64,000 bases of DNA from Alphaproteobacteria bacterium (GTDB lineage: Bacteria; Pseudomonadota; Alphaproteobacteria; Sphingomonadales; Emcibacteraceae). This document shows positions 52,611 through 61,185 of the stretch, piece after piece. The notes under the pieces were generated by a model, which did no database searches, was not told where the DNA came from, and saw nothing but the letters and a program-made list of their open reading frames with translations. The position numbers and the translations under genes were made by a program. The stretch spans positions 1-64,000 of the forward strand of contig JAUIDN010000014.1 in NCBI GenBank assembly GCA_030428615.1, read 5' to 3'. Every line of letters begins with the position of its first letter. The first letter of the stretch is position 1.

Positions 52611-53966
52611 ATGTTTGAAATGTTTCAGTTAAGAATCTCCAAATTTTTGTATATTATTTGTGCCTGCTTAATGCTTCAGGCATGCGGCGGCGGCATGGAT
52701 ATGGGAAGTGCACGACTCGCCTACGATAATGGTGATTACGGGTCAGTACTTAACTACTACCGCGAACAGGCACTTCAAGGCAGTCGCGAAGCCGAATATA
52801 TGCTCGGCTTAATGTATGAAAATGGTCATGGCGTAGGATTAAACAAAACTGAAGCCATGAAACATTATGCAATTTCAGCAGAAATGGGGTACACGCCTGC
52901 AGAAGTTGCATTGGCAACAGGGTATTTTAGCGAAAAAAATTATGAGGGTGCGCTGGAATATTTTAGTCGCGCCGCACCGGAAGGCGAAGCAAACGCCAAT
53001 TATTATCTGGGTGTTATTTACCAAAATGGCTTTGGTGCAAGCCGTAATATTCGCTTGGCTGTCAATTATTTCCGGGAAGCATCCGCAAAAAATCATGCAG
53101 AAGCACAATATGCCTTAAGCCAAATGTATGAAGAAGGTGATGGCGTTACACGAAGTAGTGTTGAAGCACAGCGAATGTTATTACTTGCCGCTGAAAATGG
53201 TAAGGCCGAAGCTCAATTTCGTCTGGCAACCTTAATTGCCAATGATGAGCTGATCGAAGTTGGTATGGAAAAAGCCGTGAATTGGTATGAGCGTGCTGCC
53301 GATCAGGGGATTGTGAAGGCGCAGTACCGAGTAGCAAATGCCTACCGCAACGGTGAGGGTGTTACGCAGGACCTTGTGAAGGCGTTCAAATATTACAAGT
53401 TAGCCGCAGAAGCAGGCCATGCGGATGCACAATATAATCTGGGCAATCTTTACAGGCAGGACGATGATAGCGTTAAACGCGACTTGGATGAAGCCATGCG
53501 CTGGTACCGAGCATCAGCTGAACAGAATAATCGTGATGCCCAGTATGATATTGCCTCCATGTATTATATCGGTCTTGGTGTGAGAGAAGATGTTAAGGAA
53601 GCCACCAGATGGTTTCATAAAGCGGCGGAGCAGGGACATCCTATTGCACAATATTTCCTTGGAAATATTTATCGCACGGGCCAGGGTGTTGTAATTAATG
53701 AACCAGAAGCTCTAAGATGGTATCATTTGGCCGCCGAACAAAATATACCGGAAGCACAAAATAACCTTGGGTATATGTATTCGAATGGGCAGGGAACAGA
53801 AAAAAATTATTTGCTCTCACATATGTGGTTTAGTATCTCTTTAACAAACGAAAATCTGGCGGCACAAAGTGCCCGACAATTTCTTGAAAGTGAGATGACC
53901 AGAGAGCAGATAGAGCAGGCCAGGGAAATGGCCCGTAACTGGTTAGAGGAACACGAACGGCAATGA
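52611..53966 (+). CDS. SEL1-repeat lipoprotein
   Basis: The 451-residue protein has a lipoprotein-type leader (YIICACLMLQACGGG) with lipobox LQAC. About ten SEL1 repeats fill the rest, such as AEYMLGLMYENGHGVGLN, ANYYLGVIYQNGFGASRN, AQYRVANAYRNGEGVTQD and AQYDIASMYYIGLGVRED. It ends SHMWFSISLTN and AREMARNWLEEH. It is the largest SEL1 protein here. Its stop overlaps the next ATG (53963-53966), so the two are translated together. A scaffold role at the membrane is inferred. Confidence 0.82.
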   Translation: MFEMFQLRISKFLYIICACLMLQACGGGMDMGSARLAYDNGDYGSVLNYYREQALQGSREAEYMLGLMYENGHGVGLNKTEAMKHYAISAEMGYTPAEVALATGYFSEKNYEGALEYFSRAAPEGEANANYYLGVIYQNGFGASRNIRLAVNYFREASAKNHAEAQYALSQMYEEGDGVTRSSVEAQRMLLLAAENGKAEAQFRLATLIANDELIEVGMEKAVNWYERAADQGIVKAQYRVANAYRNGEGVTQDLVKAFKYYKLAAEAGHADAQYNLGNLYRQDDDSVKRDLDEAMRWYRASAEQNNRDAQYDIASMYYIGLGVREDVKEATRWFHKAAEQGHPIAQYFLGNIYRTGQGVVINEPEALRWYHLAAEQNIPEAQNNLGYMYSNGQGTEKNYLLSHMWFSISLTNENLAAQSARQFLESEMTREQIEQAREMARNWLEEHERQ

Positions 53967-54865
53967 CCCTGAAATCCCCAATACTGGCATTGTTCCTATC
54001 TGGTATGTTTACGTCGATTGCACATGCGGATATTGATCAGGGAAAAGAAGCTTATTTTATGGGCAACTATCAACGGGCACTAAAAGCTTTTATGCCCGAC
54101 GCGAGAAAGGGTAACAGCTACGCGCAAATTAAAATCGGCCAGATGTATGAAAATGGCTGGGGCGTTGAGCGGGATTATTTAATCGCGAAAAAATGGTATG
54201 AACAGGCTGCAACCGGTGGTGATCCCATCGCGCACGTGGCGATCGGAAAGCTTTACGCATATGGTCGTGGTGTCATGAAGGATTATAATACTGCTGAAGC
54301 ACATCTTCTCAAGGCTGCTGCGCTTGAATATCCTCACGCTTATTATGTTTTAGGCGACATTCACAATGACGCTTATGCATTTGGCTATAATGAAAGCTAT
54401 GCATTAAAATACTATGTAATGGCAGCAGAAAGCAACGCGGCCGCTAGTTCCCAAAATGGTCATTTTCGAAAAGGAACCGGTCAGTGGTTCCGTTTAATTA
54501 CGCCTAAGGGGGTCCAGGCAACACGGCGTATCGCGGATGAAGGAAATGTTGTTGCACAGCTTAATACCGGATTACGTTATTATTTTGGTGAGGGCGTTGC
54601 TATAAATCATACAACGGCTAATTCCTATTTTTTGATGGCGGCGCTCGCAGGAAACGCCGAAGCCCAGAATTTTTTGGCTCAAAATAAAGTAATGCAGGAC
54701 CCGGAAGGGTTTGATAAAATATTTGTTTTTAAATGGTTTAGCATCGCTGCTGCAAACGGTGACCCGATTGCCAAAACCAATAAAGCCAAACTTCAATCGA
54801 ACATGAGCAGTGAAGAAATCAGGATAGCCGAAGCTGCCGCGAAAAGGTGGCTTAACAAAAATTAA
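53963..54865 (+). CDS. Secreted SEL1-repeat protein
   Basis: The 300-residue protein has a signal peptide (MTLKSPILALFLSGMFTSIA then HA) and about six SEL1 repeats (AQIKIGQMYENGWGVERD, AHVAIGKLYAYGRGVMKD, AQLNTGLRYYFGEGVAIN). It ends in FKWFSIAAANGD and AAAKRWLNKN. A nonrepeat insert (ASSQNGHFRKGTGQWFRL) sits in the middle. It is coupled to the lipoprotein gene by a 4-base overlap. Confidence 0.82.
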   Translation: MTLKSPILALFLSGMFTSIAHADIDQGKEAYFMGNYQRALKAFMPDARKGNSYAQIKIGQMYENGWGVERDYLIAKKWYEQAATGGDPIAHVAIGKLYAYGRGVMKDYNTAEAHLLKAAALEYPHAYYVLGDIHNDAYAFGYNESYALKYYVMAAESNAAASSQNGHFRKGTGQWFRLITPKGVQATRRIADEGNVVAQLNTGLRYYFGEGVAINHTTANSYFLMAALAGNAEAQNFLAQNKVMQDPEGFDKIFVFKWFSIAAANGDPIAKTNKAKLQSNMSSEEIRIAEAAAKRWLNKN

Positions 54866-55006
54866 ACCTGAATTGACGTACCGTGTAGACGAGCATCTAT
54901 TTATCTTCTTTAAATATTATCAAGATTTAAATCTAAAAGCCTGAATTCGCTGGATAATTTATGCTGTCTTTCATATAGTGTCCGAGGGCATTACCGGGAG
55001 CAAGCC

Positions 55007-56362
55007 ATGCGATTTAATGAAAAGCTTTTTAATTATGTTTTGGAAGCGGCGAAAGAATTTGAAAATGGATTTGACGATAATCCTGTTGTGCCAGGTATTG
55101 ATGCAGTAAAAAATATTGATCAGTTTGATGAGCCGACACCAACTACCGGCACCGATGCACTGGACGTCATTAAAATGCTTCATGAAATCGGAACACCGGC
55201 AACAACATTAAGCCGTAGCGGCCGTTTCTTCGGCTTTGTTGTAGGTGGAACATTACCGGTTGCACAAGCATCAAGTTGGCTAACGACAGCCTGGGATCAA
55301 AATGCTGCCCTTACCATGCTCGGCTATACGGCCGCAAAGCTCGAACAGGTTTCAAGAAAATGGATTCTGGATATGCTTGACCTGCCACCCGACGCAGCGA
55401 TGGGTTTCGTTTCCGGGGCAACGATGGCGGGCTTTACTGCATTGACGTCTGCCCGACAAAAACTTTATAAAAATATGGGATATGACCTGCGTAAATCGGG
55501 GCTCAAAAATGCACCGGATCTTCGCGTCATTGTCAGCGCAGACATTCACACGACAAATATTGCCGCATTAAATTACATGGGCATTGGTAGGGATGAATTG
55601 GAGTTCGCCCCCGTTGATGCACAGGGAAAAATCATTACTGAAGAGCTTCCCGCGATGGATGACCGAACCATCGTCATCATCCAGGCGGGAAATATTAATA
55701 GTGGTGCTTTCGACGATTTCACCAAAATTTGTGGCCTCGCTCGTAGGGCTGGCGCCTGGGTCCATGTGGATGGTGCTTTTGGTGGGTGGATAAAGGTTTC
55801 TAAAACACGTGGCAAAATGGCAAAAGGAATGGAACTCGCTGATAGCTGGTCAATTGACTGTCATAAATGGTTAAATGTCCCCTATGACAGCGCGATTGCC
55901 ATTTGTCGCGACCGCTCCGCGATGATGGAAGCTTTTACCATTTCAGCCAGTTACCTGCTGACTGATGGGGAACGTATCCCTAATAACTTTACGCCCGAAC
56001 TATCTCGCCGTGCCCGTGGAATTGATGTATGGGCTGCCCTTAAATATCTTGGAAGGGATGGATTCGGAGAACTGATTGACCGATGTTGTGACTATGCCAA
56101 CTGGTTCGCAGGGGAACTTTCAAGAACGGGTTTCACAATCATGAACGACGTCGTAATTAATCAGGTCGTTTTCTGTTTGAATGACAATGACGATGAACGT
56201 TTGAAACGGATCATGGATAAAGTCGCCGCAAGTGGAAAAGCATGGTTCGGTCCGACCAGGTGGAGGGAACGGAACGTATATCGCATGAGCATATCGTCCC
56301 ACGAAACAACACAAGCAGACCTTGACGTCGCGCTCGCTGCCATTAAAGAAGCGATGGATTAA
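55007..56362 (+). CDS. PLP-dependent decarboxylase-like protein, copy 1
   Basis: The 451-residue protein is a group II (glutamate/aromatic amino-acid decarboxylase-like) fold. Marks are GFVSGATMAGFTAL, IIQAGNINSGAFDDF, HVDGAFGGW with D255, and the Schiff-base lysine K287 in SWSIDCHKWLN. The enzymes decarboxylate amino acids or cleave related substrates; this substrate is unknown. It shares most of its sequence with the gene at 58022, so the pair arose by duplication. GGGAG precedes the start. Confidence 0.85.
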   Translation: MRFNEKLFNYVLEAAKEFENGFDDNPVVPGIDAVKNIDQFDEPTPTTGTDALDVIKMLHEIGTPATTLSRSGRFFGFVVGGTLPVAQASSWLTTAWDQNAALTMLGYTAAKLEQVSRKWILDMLDLPPDAAMGFVSGATMAGFTALTSARQKLYKNMGYDLRKSGLKNAPDLRVIVSADIHTTNIAALNYMGIGRDELEFAPVDAQGKIITEELPAMDDRTIVIIQAGNINSGAFDDFTKICGLARRAGAWVHVDGAFGGWIKVSKTRGKMAKGMELADSWSIDCHKWLNVPYDSAIAICRDRSAMMEAFTISASYLLTDGERIPNNFTPELSRRARGIDVWAALKYLGRDGFGELIDRCCDYANWFAGELSRTGFTIMNDVVINQVVFCLNDNDDERLKRIMDKVAASGKAWFGPTRWRERNVYRMSISSHETTQADLDVALAAIKEAMD

Positions 56363-56369
56363 GGCGTGC

Positions 56370-57296
56370 CTATTTGCTTTTTTCCGAAACTGATTTCATA
56401 AATTTCAGAATATCATAAGCAAACAGACTTGAGCCTGTATTAAAATGAAATACTTCCGATAAATGATTATGATCCATGATCTGTTTGACCATTGGCATTT
56501 GCCTGTCACGTCGGTACAGGCCGTCAATTAACTTTGATGCCTGATATTGAAAATTATCCTTATCATATTCGGCATAACTGACAAATACAGGAACTTTGCG
56601 CCCCTTTAGTTTATGCAAAACAGAACGCACGGGGTAAAGTTTATTATTTTTTCCAAAATAATCATAATATTGCGGGTCAGCATCACCATTTAAGATGTTC
56701 GTGTCGTAAACAGACCCACTGGCAAGAATAGCGCCCCTAACACCATCATCTTCAATCTGGTATTCTTCCTCAAATATATAGCTTGCAACATGCTGTGCCC
56801 CAGCGGAATGACCAAACAAAAATATTTTTGATGTATCACCGCTTTTGATTTTATCCGGGTTATCACGGATCCATTTTATTTGTGCGGCAAGATCCAGCGT
56901 CCCACTTGGCCATTTATGCTCCGGTGCCAGCCGATAAGTCATGATTATGCTGGTAATACCCAGCTTCGCAAAATGATACCCTACATTCGCATACATTGCC
57001 TTATCACCCGCGACAAATGATCCCCCATGAAGGAATATCAGAATCGGTGAGGGGACATTGCCCCTTACGACCGGTTCATAAAGATCAAATCCCTGCTTTG
57101 TGTGCGGGCCATACTTCAGATCACGGGTAACCTTTACCTTTGAATTATCTGCAGCGTTCCATAGCGGCTGCCAACGGGAAAGGGACTTGCCGACATCAAT
57201 GATTTTTCCGTCCAAACGGATTTGATCAGTGATGGTTTGAGCCACTGATTGCTCGCTATAAATGATGATAAAGAATAACAACAAACACAAACGCAT
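56370..57296 (-). CDS. Secreted alpha/beta-hydrolase esterase
   Basis: The 308-residue protein has a signal peptide (ending SVAQ). It shows the HSL/carboxylesterase marks: oxyanion HGGSFVAGDK, nucleophile FGHSAGAQH, and a His near the end in DHNHLSEVF. It probably cleaves small esters outside the cytoplasm. It is translationally linked with the membrane gene upstream (stop and start share a base at 57296) and lies between the two PLP genes on the other strand. Confidence 0.85.
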   Translation of the reverse strand: MRLCLLLFFIIIYSEQSVAQTITDQIRLDGKIIDVGKSLSRWQPLWNAADNSKVKVTRDLKYGPHTKQGFDLYEPVVRGNVPSPILIFLHGGSFVAGDKAMYANVGYHFAKLGITSIIMTYRLAPEHKWPSGTLDLAAQIKWIRDNPDKIKSGDTSKIFLFGHSAGAQHVASYIFEEEYQIEDDGVRGAILASGSVYDTNILNGDADPQYYDYFGKNNKLYPVRSVLHKLKGRKVPVFVSYAEYDKDNFQYQASKLIDGLYRRDRQMPMVKQIMDHNHLSEVFHFNTGSSLFAYDILKFMKSVSEKSK

Positions 57297-57910
57297 TATT
57301 CGTCGTTATCCTTGTTATAATTTTTAAGAACGGATGGATGTAAATTTGCTTTAATCTCATCCAACGATTTTTCTTTGTATTCTTTTCGCCTGCTTATTTT
57401 GTGTTTTATGGTTTGTACCTTCTTTTCTGTCATGAGCGTATATGCAAGTACCGCAACAACAATCGCCCGCGCGCTGGATAAAACGAATAAAAATGCAAAT
57501 CTGAAATTCGGGTAGATAACATCGGCTGGTAAATCTTCAAACGCAACATCACGCCATACAATATCACGTCTGATTATTTTGTCTTCATTCAAAAGATAAG
57601 CTTTTTGGTAAATATAGGCCAGATAACTATCCGCAATCACCCAAAACAAAATAAGGATAACGATCAGATATTTCACGTAAATCATGTCATGTATACGATT
57701 GGTCAGACGTTGATGAAACATCAGCATCAGAAAATAATGAATAACCACATATCCAGCCATGAATACAAAAACATCAAAATAATGGTTTACTTCCGAAAGG
57801 CCGTAGCCTCTGATAAAATTCAGACCAATAATTTGGGGGGCCAAAAGAAGAGCAAAAAGCAGGACAATCTGAATAAAATTAAAACTGTATTCCCTTATCT
57901 GATCCTGCAT
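57296..57910 (-). CDS. Polytopic membrane protein
   Basis: The start at 57910 follows AAAGGGA and gives 204 residues; a longer start at 57976 lacks a site. The protein has four probable membrane helices, with a periplasmic loop (LLNEDKIIRRDIVWRDVAFEDLP) and a basic cytoplasmic tail (KHKISRRKEYKEK). No family is recognised. It forms an operon with the esterase. Confidence 0.65.
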   Translation of the reverse strand: MQDQIREYSFNFIQIVLLFALLLAPQIIGLNFIRGYGLSEVNHYFDVFVFMAGYVVIHYFLMLMFHQRLTNRIHDMIYVKYLIVILILFWVIADSYLAYIYQKAYLLNEDKIIRRDIVWRDVAFEDLPADVIYPNFRFAFLFVLSSARAIVVAVLAYTLMTEKKVQTIKHKISRRKEYKEKSLDEIKANLHPSVLKNYNKDNDE

Positions 57911-58021
57911 ATTAATCCCTTTGATTGCTATAATAAATGAAATAGTCAATTCTACTCTTTGATATTGGCATTTCACGATGTTTCAGTAAAGTTATAACGT
58001 ATAAAAAGCAAGGGCGCTAAT

Positions 58022-59368
58022 ATGGAATTTAATCAGGAACTTTTTAGTTACGTTCTGAATGCCGCAAAGTCATTCGAAGAAAGTCTGGACCTCAGACCCG
58101 TTACACCATCGAACGATGTTATTAAATCGCTGGATTATTTTAATGAACCCCTAAGCGACCAGGGAGCGCCAGAACTTGATGTTATTAAAAAGTTAAATGA
58201 AGTGGGTGAACCCGGTGTCGTTTCCAGCAGGGGCGGCAGATATTATGGTTTTGTTACCGGCGCAGCCCTTCCGGTGTCGGTGGCTGCGAACTGGTTGGCT
58301 GCAAGCTGGGATCAGAATGGTGGTCCATCCGTTATGAGCCCAACGACCGCAAAAATAGAAGAAGTGGCCGGGAGTTGGGTTCTGGATGCGCTTGATCTCC
58401 CACGTGACAGTGGTTTTGGGTTCGTCACGGGGGCGACAATGGCTGGGTTTACAGCGCTTTCAAGTGCACGGGCAAAGCTATATAAAAAAGCTGGATATGA
58501 TGTGAAGGAAATGGGCATTCGCAATGCCCCTAAATTAAGGATTGTACTTTCCGAGGAAATTCATCCAACGATCATTATCGGGCTTCAGTATATGGGGTAC
58601 GGGAAAAGCGAGTTCGAATTTGTTCCGTGTGATGCACAAGGCAGGATGCTCGCCGATAAGCTTCCCGCCCTTGACGACAAAACCATAGTGATCTGTCAGG
58701 CGGGAAATGTAAACAGCGGTGCCTTTGATCCGTTTGATGACATATGTGAGCGCTCCGAAAAATGTGGTTCATGGGTTCATGTCGATGGCGCTTTTGGCGG
58801 TTGGATCAGAGCCTCCAAAAGCCGCGCGCATCTTGCAAAAGGAATGGACCGGGCCGATAGCTGGTCAATTGATTGTCATAAGTGGCTAAACGTGCCCCAT
58901 GACAGTGCCGTTTCAATTGTAAGGGACAAAAAGGCTATGCAGGACATGTTCGGCGTTCGCGCCGCATATTTGGTCCCTGGTGCGCTCAGAGAACCTAATC
59001 ATTACACACCCGAACTTTCCCGTCGCGCACGGGGGATAGAGGTATGGGCTGCCCTTAAACATCTGGGTAAAAACGGTCTGGCTGAAATTCTTGACCGCAC
59101 CTGTGACCACGCGAAGCGCTTCGCAAGCGAACTTGAAGCGATGGGTTTTGAGATCATGAATGACGTCGTGATTAATCATGTCGTCGCCACCCTGGATGAT
59201 GAACAAAAAATTGACAATATCATTAATAAGGTCCAGCAAAGCGGCAAAACATGGTTCGGCCCCACATATTGGCAAGGCAGGAAAGGGTTCCGCATTAGCA
59301 TTTCGTCCTACGTAACAACTGATAAAGACATAGAAATTGCGATTGCCGCAATCCGTGATGCGCTTTAA
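58022..59368 (+). CDS. PLP-dependent decarboxylase-like protein, copy 2
   Basis: The 448-residue protein aligns along its length with the one at 55007: the same GFVTGATMAGFTAL, CQAGNVNSGAFDPF, HVDGAFGGW (D255) and SWSIDCHKWLN (K287). Differences cluster in the N-terminal part that shapes the active site (SSRGGRYYGFVTG here, LSRSGRFFGFVVG in copy 1), so substrates may differ. It ends 4 bases into the convergent OsmC gene. Confidence 0.85.
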   Translation: MEFNQELFSYVLNAAKSFEESLDLRPVTPSNDVIKSLDYFNEPLSDQGAPELDVIKKLNEVGEPGVVSSRGGRYYGFVTGAALPVSVAANWLAASWDQNGGPSVMSPTTAKIEEVAGSWVLDALDLPRDSGFGFVTGATMAGFTALSSARAKLYKKAGYDVKEMGIRNAPKLRIVLSEEIHPTIIIGLQYMGYGKSEFEFVPCDAQGRMLADKLPALDDKTIVICQAGNVNSGAFDPFDDICERSEKCGSWVHVDGAFGGWIRASKSRAHLAKGMDRADSWSIDCHKWLNVPHDSAVSIVRDKKAMQDMFGVRAAYLVPGALREPNHYTPELSRRARGIEVWAALKHLGKNGLAEILDRTCDHAKRFASELEAMGFEIMNDVVINHVVATLDDEQKIDNIINKVQQSGKTWFGPTYWQGRKGFRISISSYVTTDKDIEIAIAAIRDAL

Positions 59369-59832
59369 GATATAATTTCGGTTACAATTTCAGTCGTTAC
59401 AGAATTTGCGATATAGCAAAGGTCGTGTGAACGATGATGGATTTCTTGTAATTTTTCCATGCTCGGAATATTTTCACCGCTGTATGTTGCTTGAGGTTTC
59501 AACGTGACCTTTGTTAAAGCCATCTTGTTTTGTGCGATCCTTGTAAGTTCACCAATTGCATTATCAATATAGCTATCAACAACAATTCCTTCCTGAGAAC
59601 ATAGATCAAGGAAAAAAAGCATATGGCAACTGGATAAGGACGATACGAACGCCTGTTCAGGATCAATGGCAAAGGGATTTGAATAGGGTACCGGAACGAT
59701 ATGATGTGACGGGGTTGCTTCAATCTTCAAGCCACCATCAAACTCCCATCTATGTTCACGGCTATATTTTTTGTCGGTGTAAATTTCGTCTTTACCGCGT
59801 TCCCACGATATTTTTGCACTATATTCGAACAT
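59365..59832 (-). CDS. OsmC-family peroxiredoxin-like protein
   Basis: The 155-residue protein has the two redox cysteines of the OsmC/Ohr family, one in SSLSSCHMLFFLDL and one in HHRSHDLCYIANSV. Such proteins reduce organic hydroperoxides in the cytoplasm. The N-terminal beta region (KISWERGKDE) is typical. It overlaps the PLP gene by 4 bases, tail to tail. Confidence 0.85.
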   Translation of the reverse strand: MFEYSAKISWERGKDEIYTDKKYSREHRWEFDGGLKIEATPSHHIVPVPYSNPFAIDPEQAFVSSLSSCHMLFFLDLCSQEGIVVDSYIDNAIGELTRIAQNKMALTKVTLKPQATYSGENIPSMEKLQEIHHRSHDLCYIANSVTTEIVTEIIS

Positions 59833-59946
59833 GTTCTTCCCTCACTATCTTCTAGCTAACATATATTTTGTAATCGGGCTATCTGTATGTTGTGTTTTTT
59901 GTTTGAACCGTTAATATTCACAAAATTTAAAACACTTGGACACCAC

Positions 59947-60441
59947 ATGAAAAACTACCTTATTGACAGCGCCCGTACAGCATCAAACACTTATTTTACC
60001 GACAAAGTAACCGAAAAGGAGGTTAAAGAAAGTTTTGAAACCTTCGCGTCAATCGGCGAAACACTTGATAATCAGAAGCGTCGCCTATTTTACGGCAAAG
60101 GAGATATGTTGGATCAATCGGATATTGAAAATTTTTCTATTGATAAGCTGAACGGTAATATTGTTCATGCAATATACGGCCTTTGTACGGAGGCTGGTGA
60201 GATAAGCGAAGCGTTTCTGAAAGCTGCAAAAACGGGGTCGTTTGATGAAGTAAATCTGAAGGAGGAGGCCGGTGACCTTCTTTGGTATCTGGCAATGTTA
60301 TTTCGCGAACTTAATACCGACTTTGAACAGGTCGCTGAAACAAACATCAATAAGTTAAAGGCCCGCTTCCCCGAGAAATTCACGCAGGACAAGGCATATA
60401 ATCGCGATCTCAATACTGAGCGGGAAATACTTGAAAGCTAA
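59947..60441 (+). CDS. MazG-like nucleotide pyrophosphohydrolase
   Basis: ATG 59947 is preferred; a longer frame from 59887 adds a hydrophobic stretch without a site. The 164-residue protein has the MazG-type helical metal site, LCTEAGEISEAFLKAAKT then NLKEEAGDLLWYLAMLF (ExxE...EExxD). The enzyme hydrolyses nucleoside triphosphates, cleaning abnormal nucleotides. The single-domain short form is close to phage-type versions. Confidence 0.8.
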   Translation: MKNYLIDSARTASNTYFTDKVTEKEVKESFETFASIGETLDNQKRRLFYGKGDMLDQSDIENFSIDKLNGNIVHAIYGLCTEAGEISEAFLKAAKTGSFDEVNLKEEAGDLLWYLAMLFRELNTDFEQVAETNINKLKARFPEKFTQDKAYNRDLNTEREILES

Positions 60442-60653
60442 ATTAAATAATAATTTAAAATGTTATGAACTTTTCGTGATGAAGTGTTATTTGCTATCCA
60501 ATTAAGTTTATGAGATTTTCCTCAGCGGCTATTGAACAGATTATTTAATAACAAAAACAAAATATGATAACGCGTTAGCCGAGCCTATAATTAAACTTGC
60601 TATGTTATAAAATGTCATTTAGTACTACTTAACACATTCATATGGGGAACATC

Positions 60654-61037
60654 ATGAACATCAAAAAAATCATCCTGATCTTTGCCGCAATTTCTATTGG
60701 AATATTTTCTCAACAAAAAGTATTTGCGAAAGATAAAGTTTATACAATTTCCGTTAAGGGCCATGTTTCTGGTGAAATTAATAACCAGGAAGATTTTACA
60801 ATGCTCAATGCGTCTAAATATACTCTTAAGAAACGATATGACTTCTTTACCGTGGAAAACGTCCGGCGTTATGAGAAATCTTCAAAAGGAGGCTCTCGTC
60901 TGGGATCAAGGGTATCTACTAAAAGCCAAAAAAGAACAGAAATTCGCATCCATTGTTTTGATTCCGATTCCGCGCCTGAAGGGGCTCACAATGCAACCAA
61001 AATAAAACAGGCAATCGACGAAAAATACGCCAATTGA
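60654..61037 (+). CDS. Secreted hypothetical protein
   Basis: The start at 60654 (after GGGGA) gives a signal peptide (MNIKKIILIFAAISIGIFSQ, ending FA). The mature part is small and basic (YTISVKGHVSG, then RLGSRVSTKSQKRTEIRIHC) with one cysteine. No family is recognised. It lies 150 bases before the TonB receptor on the same strand. Confidence 0.6.
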   Translation: MNIKKIILIFAAISIGIFSQQKVFAKDKVYTISVKGHVSGEINNQEDFTMLNASKYTLKKRYDFFTVENVRRYEKSSKGGSRLGSRVSTKSQKRTEIRIHCFDSDSAPEGAHNATKIKQAIDEKYAN

Positions 61038-61185
61038 TAAAGCAGGGACCGAGCTTCCGAGCAAATACATTTTAATTTCAAAGTGTTTATAGACGATCTA
61101 GGGAACTCTGCGTCATAAACTTGCCTAATTTCGTGATATACTTTAATGTTTACCAATATATACAACCTAGCTCGGGAGGTACATT

